The notes: generated by a model from the letters alone, not told the origin. Counted from the stretch's first letter, positions 16,385-26,249 are shown. The stretch is DNA of 64,000 nucleotides from Streptomyces sp. CB02261 (GCF_001905665.1 NZ_LIVX01000003.1:195478-259477), one strand, 5' to 3'. Made by a program: numbers and translations.

Positions 16385-17329
16385 TCAGCGGCGCCGGCGC
16401 AGCGCTCTGCCGACGACGACGGCGGAGGCGAGCGCGAGGGCCGCGGCCGGTGCGATCCAGCGCAGCGTGGCACCGGCGGTCGACGACTCGGGGGCGGGCA
16501 CGGGGGCGTACCGGCCGCGCGGCGGGGCGTGGTCGACCTCCTCGGCGCTCCGTCCGATCATCGTCCGGCGGGCGTGGGCGGCCTCGGCGGCGGGCTGCGG
16601 GGCGGGGAACGCGAGGGAGGCGTCGCCGAAGTCCTCGGCGAGGAGGGGGTCGAGGGTGGACGACGGCGGAACGGGCGCGTCACCCCGTCGCGGCTCCTCG
16701 ACCCCGTCGTCGACCCCGTCGTCATCGGTGTCGGGCTCGGGGGCGGCGTCGGCCTCGGGGGCGGCGTCGGCCTCGGCCTCGTCGACAGGGGCCGTGTCGG
16801 CCTCGGGGGCGGAGACGGCGGCGGGCTCGGCCCCGGACATCGCCCCGGCCTCGGCCCGCTCCGGGCCCTGCTCCCGCTCCGGCTTGCCCTTCCGCTCCTC
16901 CGTCACGTCCGTCAGTGCCTCCGCGAACCTGTCCAGGAGGCGGGTGGCCGCTGTCGCCCGTTCCTCGTCCGTCGCCTCGGCGAGCCGGCCGCTCGCCTCC
17001 ACGGCGCCGGTGAAGCCGAGGCTGGTCCCCTCCGCCACCGGGGTGAGGACGACGGTGAGCGTCAGCTCCGCCGTGCCCTTGCCCCGGACCTCCGTGCCCT
17101 CGCCCTCATAAGTGAGGGCGCCGTCCCGGTCGACGATCTTCAACGCGCCGCGGTAGGTGATGGTGTGGCCGCCGACCCGCACCTTGAGCCGGCCCGTGAG
17201 GGGGCCCGCCTCCGCGTCGGCGTCCCGCTGGAAGCCGGGTACGCAGCGCACCACCCGGCCCGGGTCCGTGAGCGTCGCGCGCAGAACCTCGGCCGGGACC
17301 GGGACGAACACCTCATGCTCCATGGACAC
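16385..17329 (-). CDS. SRPBCC (CoxG-like) protein with Glu/Ala-rich linker and C-terminal membrane anchor
   Basis: A 314-residue protein. Residues 1-150 form a START/SRPBCC domain of the CoxG type: EVFVPVPAEVLRATLTDPGRVVRCVPGF at the start and GFTGAVEASGRLAEA near the end, the latter as in CO-dehydrogenase subunit G proteins. An acidic low-complexity linker with short EADAAP repeats covers about 155-260. A final helix (WIAPAAALALASAVVVG) and a basic tail suggest a tail anchor with the domain in the cytoplasm. No CO dehydrogenase genes are nearby, so a role in lipid or cofactor binding is open. Confidence 0.85.
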   Translation of the reverse strand: MSMEHEVFVPVPAEVLRATLTDPGRVVRCVPGFQRDADAEAGPLTGRLKVRVGGHTITYRGALKIVDRDGALTYEGEGTEVRGKGTAELTLTVVLTPVAEGTSLGFTGAVEASGRLAEATDEERATAATRLLDRFAEALTDVTEERKGKPEREQGPERAEAGAMSGAEPAAVSAPEADTAPVDEAEADAAPEADAAPEPDTDDDGVDDGVEEPRRGDAPVPPSSTLDPLLAEDFGDASLAFPAPQPAAEAAHARRTMIGRSAEEVDHAPPRGRYAPVPAPESSTAGATLRWIAPAAALALASAVVVGRALRRRR

Positions 17330-17406
17330 CGAGCCTACTCAGGCCGGGGCGCGGCGTCGCCTGTTCGGCGCGGCGCCCCGGCGCCCGGACCCTCGGGCCC
17401 TCGTGG

Positions 17407-19110
17407 TCAGCCGCCGTACCGCGGGTGCACCAGGGTGGACGGCGGCAGCGCCGCGAGCCGGCCGCGCTCGGCGTGGCGGGCGGCCGCGGCCAGGGTGTCC
17501 TCGGCGAGCGCGCGCAGCCGGGGCGCGTCGGCGGCGAGGCCGAGGGCGGGCGGGCGGCTGCCCCGGACGGCCAGGAGGAAGCCCCAGTCGGCGGGCCCCC
17601 GTCCCGTACCGCCGGCGCGGTCGGCGCGGCCGGGGCCCGAGACGAAGCCGGGGGTGCGGCCGCTCGCGCCGTAGGGGCGGGTCGCGAACCCGGCCGCGCG
17701 CAGGGTGGCGTCCACGGTCCAGAAGGTGTGGGGCCGGTCGGTGACGGATCCGGCGTGGACGGCGAAGCGTCCGGAGCGGGTGAGGACCTGGGCCACGAGG
17801 CCGTAGAACTCCTGCGCGTACAACTTGGTGCTACGGGTGATCCCGGGGTCGGGGAGGTCGGAGATCACCACGTCGTACCGTTCCTGCACATGCGCGGTGG
17901 CGCCCCGGAGCCAGTGGAAGGCGTCCGCGTAGACCACCCGGACGCGGGGGTCCAGGAACGCCCGCGCGTTCAGCCGGGCGAGCGCCGGGTCCGTACGGGC
18001 GAGGCGGACGACCCCCGGATCGAGTTCGACGACGGTGACGGCGCGGACCCCGGGGTAGCGCAGGACCTCGCGGGCGGCCATGCCGTCCCCGCCGCCGACG
18101 ATGAGCACGCGCGCGTGCACCCCGTTCATCGCGGGGTGGACGAGCGCCTCGTGGTAGCGGTACTCGTCCCGCCCGGCGACCCGGAGGCGGCCGTCGAGGA
18201 ACAGGTCGGGCGCGCCGTCGACGCCTCCCGTGACGACGATCTCCTGGAGCTCGGTGTGGACGGCGACCCGCACCCGGTCGCCGTACACGGCCCGGCGCGC
18301 CGCCTGTTCGAAGTCGTCGACGAGCACGGTCGCCGTGGCGAGGACGGCGAGGACCGACAGGTTCACGGCGACGAGGAGGGCTCGGGAGCGGGTGGTGAGG
18401 TCGCGGCGGAACACCCACAGGACGAGGCCGCCGCCCGCCACCGCGTTGACCGCGCCGGTGACGAGGGCGCCGGTGAGCTGGCCGAGCCAGGGCAGCAGCA
18501 GGAAGGGAAAGGCGAGGCCGCCGACGAGCGCGCCGACGTAGTCGGCGGCGAACAGGTCGGCGACCGTCCCCGCGGCGTCGTCCTGCTCCCCGCGCGGGGC
18601 CTGCCGGCCGGAGCGGTCCGCGCACGGGGGGCGTGCGGCGGCCCCGGCGGGCCGCTGTATCAGCGACATCAGGAGCGGGATCTCCGCGCCGATGAGCACC
18701 CCGATGGCGAGCGAGAACGCCACCACCACGTACCGCGATTCGCCGAGCCAGGCGAAGGCCGCGTACAGCACCATCGCCGAGCAGCCGCCGACGAGCGCGA
18801 GCCCGGCCTCGACCAGGCCGAAGCCGACGGCGGCACGGCAGCACAGCCGCTTGGCGAGGAGCGAGCCCACGCCCATCGCGAAGACCATCACGGAGAGCAC
18901 GACGGAGGCCTGGGTGACCGAGTCGCCGATCAAGTACGAGGAGAGGGCGACCAGTTCGAGCTCGTAGACCAGGCCGCAGGCGGCGCAGACGAAGACCACC
19001 GCGAGGACCGGGAACCGCACCGCCCGAGCGGTCCCGCGGGGCGGCTCGGGCCGCCGCACGGGCGCCCGCCGCACCCTCTTGGGTGGCATGGTCACGGTCG
19101 GCTCGATCAT
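17407..19110 (-). CDS. Membrane-bound spermidine synthase-like protein
   Basis: A 567-residue protein with about eight N-terminal membrane helices (residues about 30-260) and a C-terminal spermidine-synthase-like Rossmann domain. The latter contains [25 protein letters not shown], the nucleotide loop [19 protein letters not shown] and the acidic [11 protein letters not shown]. Such fusions are annotated as polyamine aminopropyltransferases, but many lack proven activity. A Pro/Gly-rich segment in the C-terminal domain is likely a disordered insert. ATG at 19110 begins a basic N-terminus. No putrescine-forming gene is adjacent. Confidence 0.88.
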   Translation of the reverse strand: MIEPTVTMPPKRVRRAPVRRPEPPRGTARAVRFPVLAVVFVCAACGLVYELELVALSSYLIGDSVTQASVVLSVMVFAMGVGSLLAKRLCCRAAVGFGLVEAGLALVGGCSAMVLYAAFAWLGESRYVVVAFSLAIGVLIGAEIPLLMSLIQRPAGAAARPPCADRSGRQAPRGEQDDAAGTVADLFAADYVGALVGGLAFPFLLLPWLGQLTGALVTGAVNAVAGGGLVLWVFRRDLTTRSRALLVAVNLSVLAVLATATVLVDDFEQAARRAVYGDRVRVAVHTELQEIVVTGGVDGAPDLFLDGRLRVAGRDEYRYHEALVHPAMNGVHARVLIVGGGDGMAAREVLRYPGVRAVTVVELDPGVVRLARTDPALARLNARAFLDPRVRVVYADAFHWLRGATAHVQERYDVVISDLPDPGITRSTKLYAQEFYGLVAQVLTRSGRFAVHAGSVTDRPHTFWTVDATLRAAGFATRPYGASGRTPGFVSGPGRADRAGGTGRGPADWGFLLAVRGSRPPALGLAADAPRLRALAEDTLAAAARHAERGRLAALPPSTLVHPRYGG

Positions 19111-19185
19111 GCCCGTAACGCTACGTCACGATACGCACACCCCTTGTCACCCACACGAGTGCACCTGGAGCGTCGGGTGGGCGTA

Positions 19186-19704
19186 TCAGAGTGTCGCGGG
19201 CATACGTGCGCCGATTCGGGTCCTGGTCACCACCAACTGCCCTTCCTGCGGGTAGGCGTGCCAGGTGCGCCAGCGCACCTGACCCTCGTGGCGCTGGGCC
19301 AGCATCGCCGTGAAGGCGTGCGGAGAGCCGGGGAAGGTGCCCGCGAGCCCGTTGGGGTGGTCCGCGACGAGTGCGAGCAACTCCTGTGCGCGGCCCGCGA
19401 AGGAGCCGTGCGACAGCGTCTCGACGCGCGCGGCGAATTCGTACTCCCATGCGCCGACGCGCTTGGAGACGCCGAGCGGGAGCGGGGTGCTACTGCCGGG
19501 CATGCAGGCGACGGTCTCCGAGCAGCTGCCGCCCTCCTCTTCCAGGAGAACCTGGTGGGAGGCGCCGAGCAGTCTCAACTGGAGTCTGGCGTCGTCGAGT
19601 TGGAGGTCGAGCACGGCGAGGGCGGGAAGCGGCTCGCGCCCGAGGGCCCAGGCCAGATCGGCCGCTCGCGTGTCGGTGTAGGAGGTCTTCAGGGTGGTGA
19701 GCAT
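19186..19704 (-). CDS. DUF2617 family protein
   Basis: A 172-residue soluble protein starting MLTTLKTSYTDTRAADLAWALG. Conserved features are LDLQLDDARLQLRLLGASHQV, GVSKRVGAWEYEFAARVETLS and the RWRTWHAYPQEGQLVVTRTR end, which match the actinobacterial DUF2617 family of unknown function. ATG at 19704 has GGAG 10 bases upstream; a GTG five codons earlier is an alternative. It is transcribed toward the spermidine-synthase-like gene, 75 bp away. Confidence 0.85.
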   Translation of the reverse strand: MLTTLKTSYTDTRAADLAWALGREPLPALAVLDLQLDDARLQLRLLGASHQVLLEEEGGSCSETVACMPGSSTPLPLGVSKRVGAWEYEFAARVETLSHGSFAGRAQELLALVADHPNGLAGTFPGSPHAFTAMLAQRHEGQVRWRTWHAYPQEGQLVVTRTRIGARMPATL

Positions 19705-19985
19705 GGGTCGGCTCCGCAAACACGGTTTGGCGGGTGGGCCGGGGGCGCCCCGGAGAGGGTTTCAGCGGGAGTGGGGAATCGCCGGCTCGGGTCCACACAC
19801 GGTCCGAGGGCTGTCTCTGTCAGGAGCGAGAGAACCACGGACCCCGAGCGACTCGCAGCGGTTTTACCCAACTTGCTGTGTTTTCCAACCCCTTCGGGGA
19901 CCCCACAGTTCACTTGTTCAATCGGACTCGATCGCCGGGTTCGTGCGGACCGCCCCGGTCCTGTGCTTCAGCTCCGGATTCCGCC

Positions 19986-20228
19986 TCAGTTTCCGCCGCC
20001 GCAGCCTCCGCCGCCGCCCCCGCAGCTCGACCCACCGGAACTGCAGGAGCTGCCGCCGCCGCCGCAGCCCCCGCCCCCGCCCCCGTCGGCCCAGGTGCTG
20101 TGGCGCGACCGGCCCCCGCGCGGCCTGACGGTGCGCGGGCCGCCGCGCGTGCTGTGGATGGCGGCGGCCACCCCGATGACCACCACGACCACGAAGATGA
20201 CAATGACGATGGCGATGAAGGATTCCAT
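19986..20228 (-). CDS. Small membrane protein with Gly/Cys/Ser-rich tail
   Basis: An 80-residue protein. After MESF, a single strongly hydrophobic helix covers about residues 5-25. A basic segment (STRGGPRTVRPRGGR) follows, and the last about 32 residues are almost pure glycine with four cysteines and several serines (GGGGGGCGGGGSSCSSGG). Gly-Cys-rich tails also end the TIGR04222-type membrane proteins of actinobacteria. Function unknown. The ATG at 20228 sets the helix right at the N-terminus. It is divergent from the aminotransferase gene. The 281 bp between this region and the DUF2617 gene hold an AT-richer stretch near 19860-19890 but no further gene that I can support. Confidence 0.75.
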   Translation of the reverse strand: MESFIAIVIVIFVVVVVIGVAAAIHSTRGGPRTVRPRGGRSRHSTWADGGGGGGCGGGGSSCSSGGSSCGGGGGGCGGGN

Positions 20229-20328
20229 CTGTACTACCCCCGTTCTTCTGTGCGAGGGAGATGCCCTTTCCGCCCTTGTGTCAAAGCGCACTTGAGCAAG
20301 TCCAGAGCTTGGCTCCAGGATGGCCGTC

Positions 20329-21498
20329 ATGACACGACCGCCGCTCAACCGCCGCCTCGCCGAGTTCGGGACGACCGTCTTCGCCGAGATGTCCGCGCTC
20401 GCCGCCAGGACCGGAGCGATCAACCTCGGTCAGGGCTTCCCCGACACCGACGGCCCCGAGGAGATCCGGGAGGCCGCGGTCCGCGCCCTGCGGGACGGTC
20501 GCGGCAACCAGTACCCGCCCGGCCCCGGCGTCCCGGAGCTGCGCTCGGCCGTCGCCGACCACCAGCGGGAGCGGTACGGCCTGACGTACGACCCGGACAC
20601 GGAGGTGCTCGTCACCGCGGGCGCCACCGAGGCCATCGCGGCGGCGCTGCTCGCCCTGGTCGAGCCGGGCGACGAGGTGATCGCCCTGGAGCCGTACTAC
20701 GACTCGTACGCGGCCTGTGTCGCGATGGCCGGCGGGACCAGGGTCCCCGTCACCCTCCGTCCGCACGAGGGGTCCTACGTCCTCGACCTGGACGAGCTGC
20801 GGGCCGCCGTCACCGACCGGACCCGGCTGATCCTCCTCAACACCCCGCACAACCCGACCGGCACCGTCCTCACCCGGGCCGAACTCACGGCCGTCGCGGA
20901 GCTCGCCGTCGAGCGGGACCTGCTCGTCGTCACCGACGAGGTGTACGAGCACCTGGTCTTCGACGGCGCCGAGCACCTCCCGATCGCGAGCCTCCCCGGC
21001 ATGCGGGAGCGCACGGTCAGCATCGGCTCGGCCGGCAAGACCTTCTCCTTCACCGGCTGGAAGGTCGGCTGGGTGACCGCGAGCCCCGAGCTGACCTCCG
21101 CCGTCCGCTCGGCCAAGCAGTTCCTCACGTACGTCTCCTCGGGCCCGTTCCAGTACGCGATCGCCGAGGCCCTCCGGCTCCCGGCCTCCTACTTCGACGG
21201 CCTCCGCGCCGACCTCCAGGCCAAGCGGGACCTGCTGAGCGAGGGCCTCGCGCAGGCGGGCTTCGAGGTCTACCGGCCGTCCGGCACCTACTTCGTCACC
21301 ACCGACATCCGCCCGCTCGGCGACGCCGACGGCTTCGCCTTCTGCCGGTCGCTGCCGGAGCGCGCCGGGGTCGTCGCCATCCCCAACGCCGTCTTCTACG
21401 ACCACCGCGACGCCGGCGCCCCCTTCGTCCGCTTCGCCTTCTGCAAGAAGACCGAGGTCCTGGAGGAGGCCGTCTCCCGCCTGAAGCGGCTGGGCTGA
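20329..21498 (+). CDS. Pyridoxal-phosphate-dependent aminotransferase, class I/II
   Basis: A 389-residue fold-type-I aminotransferase. It shows INLGQGFPDTDGP near the N-terminus, NTPHNPTGTVL, DEVYEHLVFDG and the PLP lysine in SIGSAGKTFSFTGWKVGW. The sequence resembles the kynurenine/methionine/glutamine aminotransferase group (also annotated as succinyldiaminopimelate transaminase). The exact amino donor cannot be told. ATG at 20329 is chosen since AGGA lies 8 bases upstream; an in-frame ATG at 20320 overlaps that site. A perfect terminator follows. Confidence 0.9.
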   Translation: MTRPPLNRRLAEFGTTVFAEMSALAARTGAINLGQGFPDTDGPEEIREAAVRALRDGRGNQYPPGPGVPELRSAVADHQRERYGLTYDPDTEVLVTAGATEAIAAALLALVEPGDEVIALEPYYDSYAACVAMAGGTRVPVTLRPHEGSYVLDLDELRAAVTDRTRLILLNTPHNPTGTVLTRAELTAVAELAVERDLLVVTDEVYEHLVFDGAEHLPIASLPGMRERTVSIGSAGKTFSFTGWKVGWVTASPELTSAVRSAKQFLTYVSSGPFQYAIAEALRLPASYFDGLRADLQAKRDLLSEGLAQAGFEVYRPSGTYFVTTDIRPLGDADGFAFCRSLPERAGVVAIPNAVFYDHRDAGAPFVRFAFCKKTEVLEEAVSRLKRLG

Positions 21499-21538
21499 GG
21501 CCGCCGCGCCGGGGCGCGGCCGAGACGCCCCGGGACGT

Positions 21539-21580
21539 ACGAGAGCCCGGCCCCCCGCTGACGGGGGGCCGGGCTCTCGT
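21539..21580. terminator. Bidirectional hairpin terminator
   Basis: A perfect 19-bp stem starting ACGAGAGCCCGGCCCCCCG closes on the tetraloop CTGA. It separates the convergent aminotransferase and YbjN genes. Confidence 0.88.
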
Positions 21581-21597
21581 GGCGGTACGGGGGAGGC

Positions 21598-22131
21598 TCA
21601 GGCCTCCTCGTCGCCCGCCTTCTCCTCGGGGGTCTCCAGACCGAACTGCTCGACGATCCACTTGTCGAACTCGATGGAGGCGCGGACCCAGCTGACCGTG
21701 GAGGACACGAAGTGCTCCAGGGCGACGCCGGTGCCGATCAGCATCTGGGCCTCACCGATGAGGCGGAGGGTGGCGGAGCCGTCCTCCTCCTCGTGCAGGT
21801 GCGTGTAGACCTTCGGCCACAGGGTGCGGCGGTTCCAGTCGTCGATCGCGTCGAGGATCCGCGCGCGGTCGTCGGCCGAGTGCGGACGGTCGTAGAACGT
21901 CCGCACCGAGAAGACCTGCTGCTCGTCCTCGCCGCGGAACATGAAGTACGTGCGGAATTCCTCCCACGGCGCCGCGAGGTCACCCTCGTCGTCGACGACG
22001 TACTTCAGCTCCATCTGCTCGAGGAGCTGCTTGACGAGGTCCTGGTCGGGGACGACGGGGCCCGCCGGTCCTGCGGCCTGAGGCTGGGGCTGGCCCCCGA
22101 AATTCGGAATCGAGGACGGGTCGATGCTCAC
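21598..22131 (-). CDS. YbjN-domain protein
   Basis: A 177-residue protein with a flexible Pro/Gln/Gly N-terminus (PNFGGQPQPQAAGPAG) and a YbjN / secretion-chaperone-like fold: QLLEQMELKYVVDDEGDLAAPW, YFMFRGEDEQQVFSVRTFY and WNRRTLWPKVY. The family is of unknown function, with a chaperone-like structure. The GTG at 22131 has GAAGGGA upstream. An acidic C-terminus (TPEEKAGDEEA) ends it. It lies 93 bp downstream of clpB on the same strand. Confidence 0.88.
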   Translation of the reverse strand: MSIDPSSIPNFGGQPQPQAAGPAGPVVPDQDLVKQLLEQMELKYVVDDEGDLAAPWEEFRTYFMFRGEDEQQVFSVRTFYDRPHSADDRARILDAIDDWNRRTLWPKVYTHLHEEEDGSATLRLIGEAQMLIGTGVALEHFVSSTVSWVRASIEFDKWIVEQFGLETPEEKAGDEEA

Positions 22132-22224
22132 CGTGTATTTCCCTTCGTACGGATGCTCGCCATCCTCCCCCATCCCGGGCGGGTTGTGGCAACCCCGGGC
22201 CGGTCGGATGGCTGAGCGCGATCG

Positions 22225-24819
22225 TCAGCGTCCGGCCGGTCCCACGATCAGACCGTCCTCGAAGCGGTCCACGCGGACCGTGTCGCCGTCCTGGATCTCG
22301 CCCGCGAGGATCTCCTTGGCGAGCCGGTCGCCGATCGCCGTCTGGATCAGGCGGCGCAGCGGCCGCGCGCCGTACGCGGGGTCGTTGCCCTCCTCGGCGA
22401 GCCAGTCCAGGGCCTCCTGGGTGACGTCCAGGGTGAGCCGCCGCTCGGCGAGGCGCTTCGCGAGGCGGTCGATCTGGAGCCGCGCGATCCGGCCGAGCTC
22501 GGCCCGGTCGAGGGCGGAGAAGACCACCAGGTCGTCCAGCCGGTTGAGGAACTCCGGCTTGAAGCTGGCCCTCACCACGTCCATGACCTGCTGCTTCTTG
22601 ACCTCGGCCGAGGTCAGCGGGTCCACCAGGTACTGGCTGCCGAGGTTCGACGTGAGGACCAGGATGGTGTTGCGGAAGTCCACCGTCCGGCCCTGGCCGT
22701 CGGTGAGCCGCCCGTCGTCCAGGACCTGGAGCAGGACGTCGAAGACCTCCGGGTGCGCCTTCTCCACCTCGTCGAGCAGGACCACGCTGTACGGGCGGCG
22801 GCGGACCGCCTCCGTGAGCTGGCCGCCCTCCTCGTAGCCGACGTAGCCGGGAGGCGCGCCGACCAGACGGGCGACGCTGTGCTTCTCGCCGTACTCCGAC
22901 ATGTCGATGCGGATCATGGCCCGCTCGTCGTCGAAGAGGAAGTCGGCGAGCGCCTTCGCCAGCTCGGTCTTGCCGACGCCCGTCGGGCCGAGGAAGAGGA
23001 AGGAGCCGGTGGGCCGGTCGGGGTCGGCGATGCCGGCGCGGGTCCGGCGCACGGCGTCGGAGACCGCCTGCACGGCCTCGGACTGGCCGATCAGGCGCCT
23101 GCCGAGCTCGTCCTCCATCCGGAGCAGCTTCTGCGTCTCGCCCTCCAGGAGACGGCCGGCGGGGATGCCGGTCCAGGAGCCGACCACGTCCGCGATGTCG
23201 TCGGGGCCGACCTCGTCCTTGACCATCGTGTCCTTGGAGGACTCCTGCTGGGCCTCGGCCTCCGAGGCCTCCTCCAGCTCCCGCTCCAGGGCGGGGATCT
23301 CCCCGTAGAGCAGCTTGGACGCGGTGTCGAAGTCGCCGTCGCGCTGGGCGCGCTCGGCCCGGCCGCGGGTCTCGTCGAGGCGCTCCTTCAGCTCACCGAC
23401 CCGGTTGAGGGACTCCTTCTCCTTCTCCCAGCGGGCGGTGAGGCCCCGCAGCTCCTCCTCGCGGTCGGCGAGGTCGCGGCGGAGCTTCTCCAGGCGCTGC
23501 TTGCTCGCCGCGTCCGTCTCGTTCTTGAGGGCCAGCTCCTCCATGCGGAGCCGGTCCACGGAGCGCTGGAGCTCGTCGATCTCGACCGGGGACGAGTCGA
23601 TCTCCATGCGGAGCCGGGAGGCGGCCTCGTCGACGAGGTCGATGGCCTTGTCGGGGAGGAAGCGGGAGGTGATGTACCGGTCGGACAGGGTCGCGGCGGC
23701 CACCAGGGCGGAGTCGTTGATCTGCACCTTGTGGTGGGCCTCGTACCGGCCCTTGAGGCCGCGGAGGATGGCGATGGTGTCCTCGACCGTCGGCTCGGCG
23801 ACCAGGACCTGCTGGAAGCGGCGCTCCAGGGCGGGGTCCTTCTCGATCCGCTCGCGGTACTCGTCGAGGGTGGTCGCGCCGACCATGCGGAGCTCGCCGC
23901 GGGCCAGCATGGGCTTCAGCATGTTGCCCGCGTCCATGGCGGAGTCGCCGCCGGCGCCCGCGCCGACGACCGTGTGCAGCTCGTCGATGAAGGTGATGAT
24001 CTGGCCGTCGCTGGCCTTGATCTCGGAGAGGACGGTCTTGAGCCGCTCCTCGAACTCGCCGCGGTACTTGGCCCCGGCGACCATCGCGCCGAGGTCGAGC
24101 GAGACCAGCCGCTTGTTCTTCAGCGACTCGGGCACGTCGCCCTTCACGATCCGCTGGGCGAGGCCCTCGACGACGGCGGTCTTGCCGACGCCGGGCTCAC
24201 CGATGAGGACCGGGTTGTTCTTGGTGCGGCGGGACAGCACCTGCACGACGCGGCGGATCTCGTGGTCGCGGCCGATGACCGGGTCCAGCTTGCCCTCGCG
24301 CGCGGCGGCCGTGAAGTCCGTACCGAACTTCTCCAGCGCCTTGTACTGACCCTCCGGGTCGGGTGTGGTCACCCGGCGTCCTCCCCTGCTGTTCTCGAAC
24401 GCGTCGAGCAGCTTGGATGCGCTCGCGCCCTGCCGGTCGAGGATCTCACCGGCCTGGCCGCCCTTGGCGGCGATCGCGATGAGGAGGTGCTCGGTGGACA
24501 GGTAGTCGTCGCCGAGCTCCTTCGCCTGCCGGTCGGCGTCGGCGATGACCGCGAGGAACTCGCGGTTGGGCTGCGGAGGCGCGACCGTCGACCCCGTGAC
24601 GCTCGGCAGGGCGGCGGTCAGCCGCTCCGCGCCGGCGCGGACGACCGCCTGGTCGGCGTCGACGGCGGCGAGCAGGTCGGTGATGTTCTCGTTGTCCTGG
24701 CCGGTGAGCAGCGCGAGCAGCAGGTGGGCGGGGGTCAGGTCGGCGTGCCCCTCGGACACGGCGCGGCTGCTCGCCGCGTTGATCGCGTCCCGGCTCCGGT
24801 TGGTCAGTTCGGCGTCCAC
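22225..24819 (-). CDS. clpB: ATP-dependent disaggregase ClpB
   Basis: An 864-residue Hsp100 chaperone that, with DnaK, dissolves protein aggregates. Order: Clp N-domain (1-145), AAA-1 with Walker A GEPGVGKT, a coiled-coil middle domain (about 410-525) carrying heptad-like charged helices, AAA-2 with GPTGVGKT, and the C-terminal D2-small domain. The pore loop KYRGEF and arginine-finger regions are intact. The ATG at 24819 is preceded by GGAGGAG. A HAIR operator upstream links it to HspR control together with dnaK. Confidence 0.98.
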   Translation of the reverse strand: MDAELTNRSRDAINAASSRAVSEGHADLTPAHLLLALLTGQDNENITDLLAAVDADQAVVRAGAERLTAALPSVTGSTVAPPQPNREFLAVIADADRQAKELGDDYLSTEHLLIAIAAKGGQAGEILDRQGASASKLLDAFENSRGGRRVTTPDPEGQYKALEKFGTDFTAAAREGKLDPVIGRDHEIRRVVQVLSRRTKNNPVLIGEPGVGKTAVVEGLAQRIVKGDVPESLKNKRLVSLDLGAMVAGAKYRGEFEERLKTVLSEIKASDGQIITFIDELHTVVGAGAGGDSAMDAGNMLKPMLARGELRMVGATTLDEYRERIEKDPALERRFQQVLVAEPTVEDTIAILRGLKGRYEAHHKVQINDSALVAAATLSDRYITSRFLPDKAIDLVDEAASRLRMEIDSSPVEIDELQRSVDRLRMEELALKNETDAASKQRLEKLRRDLADREEELRGLTARWEKEKESLNRVGELKERLDETRGRAERAQRDGDFDTASKLLYGEIPALERELEEASEAEAQQESSKDTMVKDEVGPDDIADVVGSWTGIPAGRLLEGETQKLLRMEDELGRRLIGQSEAVQAVSDAVRRTRAGIADPDRPTGSFLFLGPTGVGKTELAKALADFLFDDERAMIRIDMSEYGEKHSVARLVGAPPGYVGYEEGGQLTEAVRRRPYSVVLLDEVEKAHPEVFDVLLQVLDDGRLTDGQGRTVDFRNTILVLTSNLGSQYLVDPLTSAEVKKQQVMDVVRASFKPEFLNRLDDLVVFSALDRAELGRIARLQIDRLAKRLAERRLTLDVTQEALDWLAEEGNDPAYGARPLRRLIQTAIGDRLAKEILAGEIQDGDTVRVDRFEDGLIVGPAGR

Positions 24820-24883
24820 GTGCGGTGCTCCTCCTCGAACGTCGTGGGTCCTCTCCCTTTATGACCTCTCCAGAGTACACAAA

Positions 24884-24904
24884 GTTGAGTCGGTTCCGCT
24901 CAAG
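24884..24904. promoter_or_regulatory. HAIR element (HspR operator) upstream of clpB
   Basis: Read on the minus strand, CTTGAGC-N7-ACTCAAC matches the HspR-binding inverted repeat CTTGAGT-N7-ACTCAAG at 12 of 14 positions. It lies 65 bp upstream of clpB and 38 bp upstream of the divergent PPOX gene, so HspR bound here could affect both. Confidence 0.88.
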
Positions 24905-24941
24905 GTGTCGCCCACAGCTCCCGTACGGGTAGTTTCCGGGC

Positions 24942-25346
24942 ATGGCGACTGATCCGAGGAACCCCTCCGACTCGTACCTCAGCTTCTGGCGCGAGTACCA
25001 CATGTGCACCCTGACCACCCCGCGCCCGGACGGCACCCCGCACGTCGTGGCGGTCGGCGTCACGTACGACCCCGAGAACGGGTACGCGCGGGTCATCACC
25101 AACAAGCACAGCCGGAAGGTCGCCAACGTCCTGGCCGCGGGCCCGGAGGGGGCGCGGGTCGCGGTCTGCCAGGTCGACAAGGGGCGCTGGGCCACCCTGG
25201 AGGGCGTCGCCCGCATCCGTACGGAGGCGGAGGTCGTCGCGGACGCCGTGGCCCGCTACGCGGAGCGGTACGGACGGACGCCGGCCCCGAACCCGGACCG
25301 GGTCGTCGTCGAGATCACCCTCACACGGGCGATGGGCCGCGCCTGA
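24942..25346 (+). CDS. PPOX-class F420-dependent oxidoreductase
   Basis: A 134-residue split-barrel flavin/F420-binding protein (pyridoxamine-phosphate-oxidase-like). Typical elements are YLSFWREYHMCTLTTPRPDGTPHVVAVG, RKVANVLAAGPEGARVAVCQVDKGRWATLEG and the C-terminal VVVEITLTRAMG. The family uses F420 or flavin to reduce unknown substrates. The ATG at 24942 begins the standard N-terminus. It is divergent from clpB with the HAIR operator between them, so heat-shock control is possible but unproven. Confidence 0.88.
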   Translation: MATDPRNPSDSYLSFWREYHMCTLTTPRPDGTPHVVAVGVTYDPENGYARVITNKHSRKVANVLAAGPEGARVAVCQVDKGRWATLEGVARIRTEAEVVADAVARYAERYGRTPAPNPDRVVVEITLTRAMGRA

Positions 25347-25452
25347 CGGGCTCCGGGGCGCGCGGTGCAGCCGTGCACCCCGGCTCCGGACGCGGCGGAG
25401 CGGCCGCCGGGCTCCGGCCGCACGTACCGGCGGAGCTCGGCTCCGGACGCAG

Positions 25453-25497
25453 CACAGCGGCGCCATCGCGTTTCAGGTCCGCGATGGCGCCGCTGTG
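25453..25497. terminator. Hairpin terminator between PPOX and Rieske-like genes
   Basis: An 18-bp perfect stem (CACAGCGGCGCCATCGCG and complement) encloses a 9-nt loop. It separates the convergent genes ending at 25346 and 25541. Confidence 0.85.
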
Positions 25498-25540
25498 TGG
25501 GGGGTAGTACCTGAGCGATCTACAACGACGGGGGAATCGC

Positions 25541-25861
25541 TCAGGCACTGCGGGGGGTGGCGGTGATGGTCTCGGGTTCGATCAGCTGGTGGTCCCGCTG
25601 GTCGAGGTTGACGAAGATCATGCCGTACCGGATGGCACAGCGGATGGGCTGTGGGGCGCCGCGGGGCCGGCGGAGGCAGCGGTAGGCGCGGACGTCCTCG
25701 TCCTGCTCCCGTGCCACCACGATCGGCTCCCCGAAGAGGGTGACCTTCAGCGAGTCGCCACGGTGGGGGATGGCCGTGGCGAGGTCGACGAAGTGCCATC
25801 CGGATCGGTAGGCCGAAGCCATCTCCCGTCGGAACCTGGGGTCGTCCGGCGGCACGGTCAC
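25541..25861 (-). CDS. Rieske-like small protein lacking both histidine ligands
   Basis: A 106-residue protein. YRSGWHFVDLATAIPHRGDSL and VTLFGEPIVVAREQDEDVRAY copy the first strands of Rieske oxygenase N-terminal domains, and YGMIFVNLDQRD copies their end. The iron-sulfur motifs are altered: where CxH is expected the protein has CLR, and where CxxH is expected it has CAIR, with a shortened spacer of 12 residues. A normal 2Fe-2S centre is therefore unlikely. GTG at 25861 forms a GTGA overlap with the upstream repeat-peptide gene, so they are translationally coupled. It could act as a binding partner rather than a redox enzyme; that is inference. Confidence 0.7.
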   Translation of the reverse strand: MTVPPDDPRFRREMASAYRSGWHFVDLATAIPHRGDSLKVTLFGEPIVVAREQDEDVRAYRCLRRPRGAPQPIRCAIRYGMIFVNLDQRDHQLIEPETITATPRSA

Positions 25862-26121
25862 GCGCCCGCGCCCCGGGCAGGGATCTCCCAGGACGGCTCG
25901 TAGGGTGCCGCGAGCACGGTGTCCGCGGATGCGCTCTCCCACGAGGGTTCGCCCGGTCCCGCCACCACGGAGTGCGCCGGTGCGATCTCCCACGAGGGCT
26001 CGTCCGGCCCCGCGACGGAGTGCGCCGGAGCGACCTCCCACGAGGGCTCGCCGACGGCGAGTGCGCCGAGAGCAGCCGCCGCAACGGCTATGGCGCTAAG
26101 TGCACGAACCATCCTGGTCAT
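25858..26121 (-). CDS. Small secreted protein with four EPSWE repeats
   Basis: An 87-residue protein: a signal-peptide-like N-terminus (MTRMVRALSAIAVAAAALGALA), then four repeats of EPSWE at residues 25-29, 41-45, 58-62 and 75-79, spaced 16, 17 and 17 residues. Two repeat units continue as (V/I)APAHSV. The processed part is thus almost wholly repeats, each with one Trp. ATG at 26121 has GGAG 8 bases upstream. It is coupled to the Rieske-like gene and divergent from an HTH regulator. It may be a multi-core precursor peptide or a structural secreted peptide. I do not recognise the family. Confidence 0.75.
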   Translation of the reverse strand: MTRMVRALSAIAVAAAALGALAVGEPSWEVAPAHSVAGPDEPSWEIAPAHSVVAGPGEPSWESASADTVLAAPYEPSWEIPARGAGA

Positions 26122-26249
26122 GACCGATCTCCACCTCTTTTGATCACTACCTCCCCCCCGCGAATAAGACGATGGCTCACGCACGCCCCCTTTCACCAGC
26201 CACGCCGGGCATCATGTTCCTGTAATTCATGACCCTGAGGGGGGTGCAA

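Noticed and set aside
17344..17381. Hairpin downstream of the spermidine-synthase-like gene
   Set aside because: A 9-bp stem with a 20-nt loop in very GC-rich DNA is not distinguishable from chance.
25473..26084. 203- and 166-codon versions of the Rieske-like and repeat-peptide region
   Set aside because: They read the repeat-peptide gene in the wrong frame; the GTGA overlap and ribosome sites support the two shorter genes.
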